DNA of 64,000 bases from Otis tarda (Eukaryota > Chordata > Aves > Otidiformes > Otididae): positions 77,657,009-77,721,008 of the forward strand of contig CM048591.1 of the NCBI GenBank assembly GCA_026413225.1. The letters are read 5' to 3'. This document shows positions 1-12,445 of this stretch, one piece after another. Numbering within the stretch: the first letter of the stretch is position 1; every line of letters begins with the position of its first letter. Both the position numbers and the translations under genes were made by a program. The notes beneath the pieces were generated by a model. That model did not search any database. It was not told the DNA's origin and saw nothing but the letters and a program-made list of their open reading frames with translations.

Positions 1-801
1 TTGGTTTGTATGTGAAATTGCCAGGCAAACCAGTAATGTTTAACTGTTACACATTTCCAGTGCAGTCCTGTCACGGGGTGGGAATTGAGAAGTGAACCTA
101 AAGGTCAAATTGTGTCTGTATTCTCTAAATCAGATTTTAAAATGTTGCATTTTTCTTTAGTTCAACTCAAAGTATAGCAAGTTATATCTGAGCAAGTTAT
201 TGAAGAAGTAGAGATGGCCAGACTTTGGTGCTTTCTGAATGAGTCTTTTTCACTAGTATTTTTAATTGTAATTTTTACCCTTCTGGTTTTTTTTTTGTTT
301 GTTTTTTTATGTACCATATGTTTGTCTAGGAGATTAAACTAAGGTTAAAGTGTAGTTAATTCATAACATTAATAGAGGAATAATAAACCACTAATGACAC
401 TAATAATGTGCTAACTCTTTTTATGATATGACTTAATAAAAATAATAAAAAACAGGAGGCCAAGCAAAAAGGAAAATGCCATAGCACCTATGTTTGGTTA
501 GCTACAATAATCTTAATTTTGAATGTAATATCTATATTATTCTAAAAAAGCTGATCACTAATAAAAACCTACAAGTAAAATTGCTGCCATTAGATTCTCA
601 TACTCTGCACTTTCATGTACTTCGAGAAGTGTCTTTGAAAATTAATAAAAACAAGTAATCTGATGAGGTGTTTAAGGAGTGTTGTTTCACAGGCAGAAGC
701 CTCCTATCCACTGAGTAAGTGCATCATTGCCAGCACATCTCAGTCTTGATGGGAAGTGGCCTCTGCTAACTTTGAGAGAGTAGTTCTGTCTCCGTTGGCA
801 T
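1..801. other. Intronic sequence, AT-rich, no gene seen
   Basis: This appears to be part of the FAM172A intron upstream of the 66-bp exon. It is AT-rich with T-runs near 287-307 and several TAATAAA-like stretches. I see no exon, RNA gene or recognisable repeat. If the antisense relic at 802-2040 is a retrocopy, the T-run near 290 could be its poly-A tail on the opposite strand, but this is only a possibility. Confidence 0.5.
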
Positions 802-2040
802 TTAGTCCTTGGGGTAGTGAGAAGTGGTAACAAGAGTTGTGATGGTGGTGATGGGGTTCTGTTTGTGTTGTGAATAGCTGTGAATGAGGAACATGATGTG
901 GGAAATCTCAGATCCGTCCAGCTGGATCTGGTCCACCAGAAGAATGTATTTAGCCGGTACTTTGCTATGTTTCCTTTTTTCCCAGAAGTCTGCTAGAAGT
1001 ATGTAGGAGCAGGCAATGGTGTGGACAGCTTGGGTTAACAGCTTGCGCTCCCGTATCCTTTCTCCAAGGTCTTGTAATCCGTCCTCTGTCATTTGAGTGG
1101 TCGTAATGTCAACTGCTCGCATGCGCTCTATACTTTGTCGTGTCACATATGCTTTATTCTTTATCATGTGTTAACCATACACCACCCATTTGACAGGGTT
1201 GTTGACACCTTGGTCATGAGGGGTGCACGTATGGGAGAAGAGAGGGACATGTGGCTTTTGATTGTCTTCAAAGAGACTTTGTGGTTTTGCACTAACTGAA
1301 GAGTTCCTCACATCTGTCGTGAATCCATGAATGTTCGTTGCGTGGTAATGATTTCCAGTGACTACTGATAGGTGCTGGTTTAGAAGAGAAAGGCCTGTGC
1401 CATTTCTTCAATATGTCTTTTTCAGAGAATTCACTCTGGAGAAAACATTTTGCAAATATGAGTCATTTACTTCATCTTTCTCTATTTTCCACTCTGCAGT
1501 GAGTTTGCTGTTCTGTTCATATATGTAGTCTGGTGGTGGGTGGAGTTGCCCATGGTTTGTTTTGAAAGTGGGAGCACACTTAGGGGAAAAAAAAAGAGAA
1601 TTCAGAGGACTTGGGTTGTAAAGCACAGCAGAGAGGGGGCTCGACAAGCAAGGCTCAGTGCACTTCATTGCATCCCAGCGTGGTTTTTGATGTGGTATGT
1701 ACGGAAGCAGTTCCTCCGGATTAGGATGTAGGTGTTATGAAGCAAGCTGTTGAGCTGTGATCTGTTCTCTGTGTACCTGGCTCTGTCTGTCATGAGAAAG
1801 TTCACCAGTGGGTCAGCTGCCGTTCTGCTCTTCCTCATGCATGCCAGGCTGGTTCTTGGCTTTTTGATATGCATTATAGTGCTTCTTTCAGTTTCTTACA
1901 GATTTAAAATTTGGGGTATATTATTTTAAACTGAGTTATGTTTGAGTTACCATCTTGCTTTCTGGCCATGCTTTTGATTGTCTTCTTTTCCAGACTTCTG
2001 CCATTTAAAGACCTCTGATACTTGGTGCATTGAGGAGACT
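802..2040 (-). pseudogene. Possible decayed antisense coding relic, family unknown
   Basis: On the minus strand one frame stays open over roughly 360 codons, from about 1890 down to 802, with only four internal stops (at 1813-1815, 1735-1737, 1408-1410 and 1171-1173) before the stop at 802. Chance in this base composition would give about one stop per 16 codons. Upstream, after a one-base shift near 1890, another frame is open from 2038 with a single stop. The predicted residues are polar, rich in Asn, Gln, Lys and Ser, with a more hydrophobic helical stretch near the C-terminal end (around 1000-900). I do not recognise the protein. It could be a processed pseudogene or other retroposed sequence inside the FAM172A intron. 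A chance low-stop stretch remains possible, because many windows were examined. Confidence 0.35.
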
Positions 2041-5000
2041 CTTTGGTATTTGTCTCCACTTATAATCACGTTTAGGCTTCAGTACCTTCAGGATCTTTGT
2101 ACTTTTAAACATGTTGACTTCAATGGCTCTCAGTCTTTAGTTTCTCTTCTCACATAGTTGTATGCAGGTGTTGATCTTTTGATCACGTAGCTTCAGGATG
2201 GAGTATTGCAAAGATTTTTAAAATTAGGCTGCTAACAGATTTTTTTTTCAGTGCTTTTGGGTAATTGAAAACAATCCTGAAGGGAGTCCTCTGTATGAAC
2301 AATACCATCTTAAAAGAACTCAAGTCACATGAAGCCAGGACCTTACCAATTAACGCGTACTACAGTTACGTGTACCAGAACTATTTCCACCGGCAGTTTC
2401 GGTTTTGCTCTGTAGACTGCATGCAGCATCATAGTCTTGACAACCGTTGTGCGGGATATTGAGCAGTGCACAGGTAACATCTCAGCTGTGTCGTAAGATA
2501 ATGTGCTTCTCTTTTCTTTCTGTGATCTTCTCTGTCTCTATGCTTTTTGCTGTCCATCCAAGTCATCAAATGTAATTGCTCTGTAATTCATAATATTTAT
2601 GTTGTGGGTGCATATGAAGGATCACTGACTATGACATAGGTCTGTCCCCTAGTTATCTTAAGAGTTTTGAACTTTGCTGATGTCATGTTTGGGGCCACTA
2701 GCGCTTTGAAAAGGTGCTTCTGGAGGTGTTCACACCGTTACATCCAACATAAGTCGGAAGACTGACTGTTTAATCTCCTTAGAAGTACAGTTGTGAGCAT
2801 TGAGATTTGGTTCCTGTCCTGAATGGAACTATGTGTGTTACTGCTCTCAATGTCCACAGTGGTTGAAGGAAATCTGTAAAAAGGAAGTGGTAGTAGAGAT
2901 CAGATACTTGTATTTTTAACATGCCTGACAGCGTAATCCACTGTTTTTACTGTTTAGGACGCGTACCGCTGGGCTGTGGTGCCTGCTCTCAGCAGCCTGC
3001 CTTTCTCTTGGAATTTTTCTAGTCCAACAAAAGTCAGAAAACCTGTTACTTCAGTTAGAGTGGAAGGTCCTCAGGCTTATGGAAAGCAGGACACTGGCTC
3101 CTCAGCTCTCTGACAGCAAATTGAAATATAAGCCATTTAGCTTTCTTCCAAAGAGGATCACTTTGTGCTGGGAAGAAAGTTTCTCCTGCTCCACAGTTTG
3201 AATACAACCTTTTCCGGGGGTGGAAGTGTTAGGCTCAGTACCTTTTTGGAGTGGAAGTGTTAGGCTCAGTACCTGTTTGGGGTTGAAGAGGATTTCTGCC
3301 TTTCTATCAGAACAGGTGATGAGAGGCATGTAAATTTTTTGGGGTTTGTGTTTGGGGTTTTTTTCCCTCGGTTCTCAGAGCATGCAATAAGAACTCCTTG
3401 ATAGTGCTTATCAGGTGCTCAGGTGCTTATCTTATTTGGGATGTGTTTTCCTGGTAGACTGCACTTGGAAATGAATGAAGAGCAAGGATACTGTAGAATT
3501 GAGTTGAAGTTCCTAGTGTCTCATACAAGAAGTACAGAACTACTATTTTTATTCTCATTCATCAGGCAATTAATTTCACACACTTTGGGCAAGCCTTACT
3601 ACTGATTGTTTTTCCTTTCACATCTCAGACATGGTGCTGCCTGCTCACCAGCAACCTTATTATTGAATTACCGTGCAGTGTACTGCTTGTAGTGTTGGCA
3701 CAGCTTATGAGGTGCAAGAGCATTAGAAAGAGCATAAATATCCCAGGTTAGTACAAATAATACGAACAGGACTCTAGCAAATGTTACAGTTTGCCTTTAG
3801 AATGGCTTGGACTGGACAATTTGTTACTTGATAGTTCCAGATGACTTATAAACAGTCGGCTGGATTGAACAGCCTCCGTCACTGAGTGCCTGCGGTCATG
3901 AGCAACCGTATGATCAAGGATGAGACCATGAGAGTTCGTAGACTGTAATCGTATTCACCTTCTCATGCAAGAAGTCCCAAAACACTTTTCAACATCCTAC
4001 AACACTTTTCAGATCTTAAAAACAAAATACCAGCATACACAAGCTAGTACAGCTACTTAAAGAAGTTGTGGCTATTTAAATTGTGTAGATTTGTAATAGC
4101 AGGTCTAACTAGTGCTATATAAATGATACAGCACAGTTCCCTTGGTTTTTTAATTACCTGTAGAAAAGATATTTTAAAAGTTAATTTTTCAAAATTACGG
4201 ATAGGCCATAAGAATTAAAAGCATCAAATTCCAGAAGTAATATTGGATTTGTAGCTTTTTCAATACTTGCAGCCATGTTCCTAAGCAGGACAGGATTTTG
4301 ATGGATTTTCCAGGCACATTCCATAATAAGTGCAGGGAACCTGGCTGTTACGATGATGCTTTCAAATCTGTGACATTTCGGGCTTTGATGCTGCTTCTAG
4401 AAAACTCGTGTATCGCTTTCCATCCTTTAAAGCTCACAGCGTACCAGGCATTGCTGGGATATCCCTGCACTTGCTGATCTTCTGCTGCCCAAAAAACTGT
4501 TTTGTGGGGCAGTTTACAGCAGTTTTTCCTGAAGTCTCTCTGGGCTGTGGAGACCATCCAGGTGCGGAGCTGCCTGAGGATCAGAACCTCACACTTTGCA
4601 TCCCAGAGTCTAAACCACTGTATCTTTCTTTGGGTTTATTCTTATTAAAAGCATTCATTAGGTTAAGTCTTTCCTATACCAGAGTGCTCTAACGATTTAA
4701 CAGTCCCATTTTTAAGGCTGATATTTATTATATTAGAGTACTGCACAAAGAGCCAGTTAGGATCAGAGCCCCATTGAGCCAGGCTGTGGAAAAAAAAATG
4801 AGTCAAGGTTTATTTCTGCCCTGAAGACACCACAGTCTGAATAGATGAGAGAGAATAGAAGAAACAGATACAAACACATAGCTGCAAAAAAAGGGTAGAT
4901 TTTTGCAAGTAGTGTCTAAAATATATTTTCTTGATACCAATTTTTTTTCCCTTCCAAGTGTTCTTTTAGTGGTTTTGATGGTTAGTAGATGCCTGAATTT

Positions 5001-6818
5001 AGAGTGAAAAATAAAATTTCTGTGTTTGAGGCCATATTATCATTATACTCATTTTAATGCGTGTACAACAGCAGCATCTGAGACTGCAGGAACTTAACTG
5101 CTTTACTTGTTGGCATTACACTGAAGCTGATTTCAGTGAACCGTAAAAAGTTTGGCCCTGAAGGTAAAATTACACTGTATGCATGTTCCTAACATACTGC
5201 TTTGGGGATAAACATGTCTTAAATCAACTCATCGCTCACAGCTAAATTCCTTCCCCAAATGGAGTTTCCCTGTAGATAGTGATGTTCAGTAAGAATGATT
5301 TTCCTAAAAACCATAAAGTTTTTTGAACATAATTCTATCAATAAACATATTTAAGCAGAGTAGCAAATAATTCACGTAATAAAAATTTGGGGGGTTTTGT
5401 GAAAGGAAGGGAGGGGTACAGACCAGCATTTTTAATTAGCTTTCATCAGTACCTCTAATTTGTTCAAATGTGTTCCAAACGTTTGCATATTGTGTTTGCT
5501 CACATGTACGTAATGAAAACTTTTGAACTTCATTGAAACTTTATTTGGTAATGGTGCATTTGGAAAATTAAAATGGAAGTTTATGATACCCTGGCTCCTA
5601 CTTGCTCGGTTCATGGTGTGTTGTTAAGATGCCGTCACTTGAGAGCTTTGTTATACTCGTGTTTCTGTTGTGGCTTAATGTGCTGCGGGTTCAGATGACT
5701 GTAATTCTGGCCTTGAGGGGCTGGACTAAAGAATACCAGCTGGGTTTGTACCCAGATAATCTTGGATTAATATTTTGGGACTTGGATCTTCTCCTGTCTG
5801 GAATTTAAACATAGTTCCTCAAGCTTTAAAGGGAAGACAAGTACCATTTGAGGCTCTTAACAAACACTTTTTTCCCCTCTTTAATTTGCCTTTTTTTAAT
5901 TTTTAATTTTTGTTTTTTAGCTCCTGTAGCTGGTGAAATCCAAGCAGTTACTTCCAAACTTTTTACAGCCCCATATGGACAAAGCACTTTTGTTTGTTCC
6001 TCAGCTTAATTCCCAAATTAATAATAGTTAGAAAGTTTTTACGTCTACATCTCCATTTTTCTTAGAATATGTGAGGGTGAAAAAAATTTTCCCTAGATAT
6101 TAGGCAAGCCTTTGAAGTGTGAACAACTTTGTTACGTTTGAGACTGCAAGTCTTTTGTTGTGACTAGGTTGATTTTTTTTTAGTTGCTCTTTGAAATAAT
6201 TCCTTTTGTTTCAGGTCTAAAATTTTGGTTTTATTTCTACATGGAGACAAGAGACTTAAACTCCCCCATAGTGGGGAATCAGTCAGGGTTTTTCTTCTGT
6301 TTAGAAACCTTTGACCCATCCCTCTCCTCTTCAGTGAAGAGAAATGGCAAGGCAACTTTTGCTGAGGGTGACTAAAGATCTGCTCTCCATGAAGCTCGTG
6401 AAGTAAGCCGGCAGGGGAGAGGGTTTCAGGAGTCCTGCTTATGGAAAAAAATGCTTTTAAAGTATTTCTTTGCAAAGGAGAGCCTTTCTTGTGCCCATGA
6501 GTATATATTAATTGGTTATAATCCTTAGTTTTGCGGCACGTAATTATTCACACAGCAGCACATGATGGATTCACAGGTACAGTTACAATTTCTTTGTACT
6601 GGCAAGCAGCCTTTTCGGAGGGCCAGAGAGGACCTTTTTGTCTAAAGCTCCAAGCTCTATAATTAGTGGTGTAGAAAAGAATTCAGTAAGCGGCAATACA
6701 TATACAAGTGCTTAGAAGTTCAACTAACCTTTAAGTTGTCGCCTGGATATGTCGTTACTGTAAGTGATTTAAGGTCTGTTTGCATTTCTTTTTTATCTTT
6801 TTTTCTTTTTTCTTCCAG
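2041..6818. other. FAM172A intron, no gene seen
   Basis: This is intronic sequence leading to the acceptor of the exon at 6819. It holds scattered short open frames of 60-100 codons without a recognisable family, a 31-bp tandem duplication at 3221-3282, and several A- or T-runs. A short stretch at 2265-2462 is open on both strands but was not identifiable. I looked for the preceding FAM172A exon here and did not find it. Confidence 0.6.
3221..3282. repeat. Tandem duplication, 31-bp unit x2
   Basis: Two adjacent 31-bp units (3221-3251 and 3252-3282) both begin TGGAAGTGTTAGGCTCAGTA and differ at two positions. It is a simple local slippage duplication in the intron. Confidence 0.9.
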
Positions 6819-6884
6819 ATCATTACTAAATATGTTTATGAACTACTGCAAAAGGACTGCCACTTGAAGAAAGTAACTCTCCCA
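6819..6884 (+). CDS. FAM172A: FAM172A (ARB2A) internal coding exon, 22 codons
   Basis: The exon translates as IITKYVYELLQKDCHLKKV followed by TLP. I recognise this as the segment of FAM172A/ARB2A just before the core of the Arb2 domain. A long T/C-rich tract (about 6785-6816) leads into the acceptor AG at 6817-6818, and the donor GTAAGT starts at 6885. The exon begins and ends in phase 0, and its last codon joins in frame to the exon at 15743. FAM172A is known as a cotranscriptional splicing regulator that links chromatin factors (CHD7) with Argonaute-2; its Arb2 domain is related to the fission-yeast Arb2 protein. The short length is compatible with recognition helped by the strong pyrimidine tract. 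The exons upstream of this one were not found in 1-6800, so the gene starts outside the window. Identity rests on my recognition of the protein, not on a search. Confidence 0.95.
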
Positions 6885-9059
6885 GTAAGTATAATTTCTT
6901 ATTTCCAGAAATGTTGTTTGTTTGGATCTGCAAACAGCAGAGCCTGCAATCCAGTATTCAGATAAAGAGAAAGCGTGCCAAGGCTCCGTGCTGGGCATCG
7001 TCTCCGGACCTTTGCGTGCAGCCTGGGCCTGCATCTGGAGACATGGTCCCACATCACGTCTCATGTGTTTGATTTCTCCAGCTGAGCTTTCCTTGCCTTA
7101 CCAGATATCAGAATTTTCAAAATGTGGTAGTTATGATAGAGGAACCGTGAGCTTTTCAGTGACTTGTAATGGGTATGTAATATAAGGTGCTGCTGTTGTT
7201 CATGTGAAAATATTTCATCAATCCTTGGAAGTGATGGAGCATTCCCCAAAGAATGCAGATGAGAGTGTTTGTAAATACGTGTGATACCGTGATGATGTTC
7301 AGGTACTTTTATATTCTGTCAGAGGAGACTATAGTGTGACAGCGCTGTGTGGGTTTTCCATCACTATCATAACGGATTCTTGGGGTCTTTGAGAAGCCTT
7401 TGCATTACTGTTGCTCTCGGCAAGTCCTTCATATTCAGTGGAGGAAAACCCATTTGGGGTAAGGGAGGAAAAATTTGTTTATTTTAACAGTTCTATAATG
7501 TTTCGCAGTTCCCATTCCATTCCACGAGTGGTATTGTTTTGGGAATGCTTTGATAACCTGCCTGAATCGCTCAAGGTTTCCCGGCCAGGCTTTGCCAATG
7601 CCTCCTGATCAGGGCAGATGGAGCTGTGCTAGGAGCTCCGCAGAGCAGTCGAAGAGAGAGCAGCAGCTCTTCTCCGCACTGCCAGTCTGCTAAACCACAT
7701 AGGCTGCACTGATGATCCAGGACACAAAACTGCTTGAGAAAGCATTCCCCTGCTTCAGATTTCCCTGTGTAGACGGAGAAGAGGATTGGGTTCATGGTGA
7801 CAGTCTGCCTGGTGCAGTACTGGTCATGGTCTCCGTGACTTCTTTGCACTACCAGTTTTCCTTGTTGGGGAAGGTTTTGGTACAAGGAGTACTTCCATGT
7901 TGCAGACAGGTAATGTGTCAGAAGACGTCCTGAAGCTGTATCACACTCTCTGTCAAACCAGGAAGCTGTCATTTGTAAACTTTCAGGTGCCAGAATTTTG
8001 AGGCTATACAACTTTCTTTAAATATCCTGTGTAAAAAGCAATATGCACGTGAGTAATGCAGTGCCGAGGCTGATCTATTAGCTTCCAAATCTAAGACAAT
8101 ACTTGGAATAGGTATTACAACACCTCCATCACTTCTGTCACACACATGGGGACTCTTCCACACAACTCTGAGATCTGGTTGTCTGGCTTGGGAGAAGAAT
8201 GGCCCAGTCTGACTCCCACCGTTGAATTAATCAGTGTTTATGTAGTAAGCGCTGAAATACTGATGTAGTTTTTCAGCAGTACCTTTAAGCTATCCTCATA
8301 TGTATTACTTCCAGCTTCTGCAAAGTGTCATCATTTAATTGCATTTTGCAACAAAATAAGAACTCACAAAATCCATGCAGCTGCTTAATTGTGAGCAGTG
8401 CAAAAAATTTGGCACAAGGTATGAACGCATTCTTTAGTAATGGCTGTCACGTGTAGGAAGCCCTCAGTACAGTCAAAAATAGGTTATGAAGAGGACTACA
8501 AAACTGAGAAAAATGAAGCCATGTATGTGGAAGGTGAAAAATTCTGTCTGTCTAAAGGCTATGTTTAAATCACCACTGACAGACTCCCAAGTAAGAACAC
8601 AGAGAAACCTAATTTAAACTAGTAAAGGAGGCTAACGGAAGTAGTAAGACAGCTGGCAGCAAGAATAAGTCCTGTGCAAGTGAGAAAAATAAATAGAAAA
8701 GTGTATAAATGCTAGCAAGTCACACATGAAATCACTATAAGATCACCCAGAACTGAAATTGAGGAGCTTGTTACAGCTGTAAAGGCTAATAATAAAAGAG
8801 AGCTGATGAGGCTGATAGATGAGCTGCATGCAGAAGGAGTGTTCAGCTCAAATGAGAAAAACTGACATGATTATTTCCAACGTTTTTGGTCCAGTTTCCA
8901 CACTTGAATATTATTAATTTCTTTTTTTAGCAGGATATAATTCTGAAAAACTGTTTGAAATGTGGCATATCAGTAGAGATCTTAGAATAAATTGATATAT
9001 CATGCAATAATCAGATCCCAGGATGAGCTGGTTTTTAAGCCCAGCGTACTGTAAGAAGT
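6885..9059. other. FAM172A intron, 5' part, no gene seen
   Basis: The sequence follows the GTAAGT donor. It includes a moderately GC-rich stretch at about 7570-8010 that is open for 146 codons on the minus strand, without recognisable protein features or splice borders. The part from about 8580 may be the further-decayed 5' end of the old CR1 element that becomes recognisable near 9060. Confidence 0.5.
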
Positions 9060-10495
9060 CCAATACAAAGCTGCAGAACAACCAACTAGTATGTAACTAA
9101 CTGCTGAAATCAGCTGTTTTCATCAGAGGAATGGAAAAAAAATAAATGTGATAGGCTTTGAAATGCCTCCAGGAGAGATTCATAGTGATTCTTGTGTGCT
9201 ATCGGGAAATAATATGTTGGGAGAAAAGTCAGTATGGGTTTATTTTTAAAAAACCTACTGGAATTCGTTGAAGGAGTCAGAGATCACAAGAAAAAGAAAG
9301 ATCTTGTTAGTGAAAGAGTACCTGGATTTCCAATGAGCTGTCAACAAGCTTACCAAACCATCTTTAATGAGGCACTGTTATGGCATAGAAGAAGGGAGCC
9401 TGCTTGTGAGTTAGTAATTAGTTAAAAGGAAAAAGAGTTCTTAATGTTTTACAGGTTAGTTAAGTCGTTACTGGTGCAATGTTATTAAGGCCTGCACTAA
9501 CACAGTTGTGAATAAAAGGAAAAAAGGAATTAGTAGAAGCTAACGAACTTTGCCGGGTTTTTTTCTAACCTTATTTAGAATACTTAAATCTAAAGCTGAT
9601 TGCGATGAGTTGGGGAATTATTTCATGATGTTGAATGGTTGGATGATAAATTGACACGAGATTCAATTCTGGTAAATGTGAAATTATGGGGAAAATAACT
9701 CACTCTGTAAACACAATGGTGGCCTCTAAATGAGCTATTGCAACTCAGGAAAGAGCTTGGAGTGATTGTAAATAGTTCTCTGAGAACATCAGTTAGTGCT
9801 CAGTGGCAGTGAAAAACCCTCAAAGCAAATAGGATGTTAGGAATTATGAGGTGTTGAGAACAAAACAGAAAAACATCGTCATTCCACTCGTTATGCGGTC
9901 CCCCATCTTGAACACTGCGTGAAGTCTGGACACCATATCAAAAAGCATATGAAGAATTAAAAAAAAAATACAGAGGAGGGTTACAAGGATGATCACAGGC
10001 ATGAAATGCTTTTCGGACAAAGAAAGATTAGACAAAGATTCTTCAGCTTGGAAAACAGATGACTGAGGAAGGAATATGACAAATCTATAAAATCATGAAA
10101 GGTGTAGAGAAGATGAATAGGGGATGGTTTTTTTTTCTTTTTTGGTAATACAGAAGCTAAGGGGCATCAAGTTTAAATTGTCAGGCAGGAGATCTTTACT
10201 GAAAGAGAGGCAGTACTATTTCATATATGTCCCAATTATGTTGTGGAAGTCATTACAACAGAGTATTATAAAGGAGAAAGATACAAATGCATTAAAAACC
10301 CCCATTTGTCAGTACTAAGGTGAGACGTGTATGTTGAACTGTTGTACATGCTGGTCCAGTTGTAAACTCTGGCTTGGAAGGCTCCAGAGTTACTGGTTGC
10401 CAAAAGCAGGGAAGAACACTCTATAACCACTCCGTTCTCATGCTGTTCCCCTGAGCATTCTGCTGGTTGTCAGAAATGGGACCTTCATCTGTGCA
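9060..10495 (+). mobile_element. Ancient CR1 LINE copy, decayed ORF2 and 3' part
   Basis: This is a badly decayed copy of an old amniote CR1-type LINE in + orientation. Recognisable pieces occur in the expected order. First come remnants of the reverse-transcriptase region (CTACTGGAATTCGTTGAAGG at about 9255-9275). Next is the segment reading CAACTCAGGAAAGAGCTTGG at about 9740-9760, then GGAGGGTTACAAGGATGATC at about 9975-9995. Last is a 3' stretch resembling the end of turtle-like CR1 copies (about 10380-10490). Many stops and indels break the frame. The 5' limit is uncertain. Identification is from remembered consensus sequence. Confidence 0.75.
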
Positions 10496-10599
10496 GGATG
10501 GCTCTTCTTGTGAATATGACATTATTATTCACAAGGTCATATGACCCCTCTTCCCACTCCTCTTGAGTGGATGGACCGCAAGATGGAGACTAGGGGAGC

Positions 10600-11068
10600 A
10601 AAGTCCCTCCCACTGTAAGAGAAGATCAGGTTTGTGACCACCTGAGGAACTGAATATCCAGAAGTCTATGGGACCTGACAAGATACATCCTAGAGGGAAT
10701 TGTCCTGTGTAGTTGCTAAGCCACTCTCCATGACGTTTGGAACGTCATGGCAGTCAGGTGAGGTCCCTGCTGACTGGCAAAAGGGAAACACCACACCCAT
10801 TTTTAAAAAGGGTAAAAAGGAGGATGCTGGGAACGGCCCACCTGTCCGCCTCACCTCTGTGCCTGGGAAGGTCATGGAGCAGATCCTCCTAGGAGCTATG
10901 CTGAGGCACATGGAGGACAGGGAGGTGATTTGGAAATGTTCAAGGCCAGGTTGGCCAGGGCTCTGAGCAACCTGATGTGGTTGGAGATGTCCCTGCCCCT
11001 TGCAGGGGGTTGGACTGGGTGGCCTTGAAAGGTGCCTTCCCACCCAAACCCTTCTGGGATTCTATATG
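10600..11068 (+). mobile_element. Avian CR1 LINE fragment with internal deletion
   Basis: On the + strand the sequence translates to CR1 reverse-transcriptase motifs: WQSGEVPADWQKGN, then PIFKKGKKEDAGN, then TSVPGKVMEQILL and AMLRHMEDREVI. Immediately after the last motif, at about 10930, the sequence jumps to the CR1 3' untranslated end (GGCCAGGTTGGCCAGGGCTC, then CCTTCCCACCCAAACCCTTC, ending in GATTCTATATGA). The intervening part of ORF2 is therefore missing. It lies directly downstream of the ancient CR1 copy. It is non-functional: 5'-truncated and deleted. Confidence 0.9.
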
Positions 11069-12445
11069 AACATTTTAGAGGTGAATACAAAATACATTTT
11101 TTCTGAATTTCATCAGAGGTGATCAGAAAGGTGGTGTACTGGCCTTCCTTTTGCTGTCAGCTGATAATGATGTTTGAATATATGAAATGTGTTTCGTTAC
11201 TTTTTTTTTCAGCATGATTTTAATTGTGTACGGAAATGTTATGCTTCAAAGGTTTAGAATGACAGCATTTCTTGTTCTCTCATCTTTCTTAATTTCAACC
11301 TCATGTGCAAAGTCCAATTTGCTGTCTTTATGTATGGTTTCTCAGGTGGCAGCTTCGGTTTTGGACACAATTGTTAGTAAATTTTTTTCTGAGATATGAA
11401 AGAGCAATTTGGAAATAATCTCTGACAAAACATAAATCTGAACATTTTTTCTCACACAGGGAGGCTGAGATGCATATGGCATTATTGTTACTGTAAAGTA
11501 TTGTAGGTCTCTTCATGTTCAACACATACGATTGGACTTGAAGATTTAAATGAAGAGACTCATATTCAGGGAGAAGCTGTTCAATTATTTCTTTTAAATT
11601 TATCATTTTGTGCTCCCTTGAAGGTTGTATTCTGAATATAAAGAAGACTGCAATTTTTTTTATCTGGATGAAGTCTTTGTGTTTCTCTAGTTTTAATGGC
11701 ATAATCAGTGATTGATCTTTGCTGTTCTTCAGCTTTTGAGGATAAATAGAGGGTGCTTCTGAATTAAACACATCTTTAACCACTTCTGAGAAGGCCTGAG
11801 GTGGAGGTTTAGGTAATGACTAGCATGTTTTATTGACGATGACACTGGAAGGTCTCACTTTGCAGAATCTTCTAACTTATCAATGCTTTGTTCTTTCACT
11901 TCAATAAGTAAAAAAAAAAATTGGTAGTTCTCTTGATCTACTAGACAGCCAAGAATATTATTCTTTGGTCTCCTATCTCCACTGCATGTTCCTTTTGGCT
12001 ATTTTATTACCTAAATCCAGACAATATTTGTTTTGTGAAAATCCCACCGGGTTTAGGTGTGTTAAGTTAGTTGTAGTACTCACCAAATGCTAATTAGCTA
12101 CTTGTGGTATTGATCAGCACTTTTCATTTTCTACAAGTTTGAGTGAAAAAGTATAAATCAGGGTATTCAATATTGTGAAGACTGTAACATAAGTGAGTTA
12201 GCGAGCTTTATGTAGAACCACGTAACAGAAGATTTTCTTCTCTTGCGAAGCAAATGAGCAGTTTTCCCTCTCCACCAGCTGCTCAGAATTTCACAATCTT
12301 TTTAAGTCTTTTCAGTTTCAGTTCCATTGATTTGCCACGTTCTTTCCTGCAGTCATGAGTGACAAATGTTTCACTTGTTTGTAGGCTCTAGGCTCGTAAT
12401 TTTTATTCTGTTTCATAACTGGAATAAGAAAAATTTGTTTCAAAA
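11069..12445. other. FAM172A intron, no gene seen
   Basis: This is AT-rich intronic sequence between two CR1 fragments. A 151-codon open frame on the minus strand (11328-11783) has no recognisable motif and its length is near what chance gives in a window this size. An A-run lies near 11910. Confidence 0.5.

Noticed and set aside
2265..2462. Plus-strand 65-codon open frame as the missing upstream FAM172A exon
   Set aside because: The peptide does not resemble the FAM172A segment expected before the 66-bp exon.
7571..8011. 146-codon minus-strand open frame
   Set aside because: No recognisable domain, no splice-like borders, and it lies in a locally GC-richer stretch where such frames arise by chance.
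10700..10966. 88-codon + open frame as a host gene
   Set aside because: The translation is CR1 reverse transcriptase, so it belongs to the transposon.
11328..11783. 151-codon minus-strand open frame
   Set aside because: No motif and no splice borders; expected about once by chance in a window of this base composition and size.
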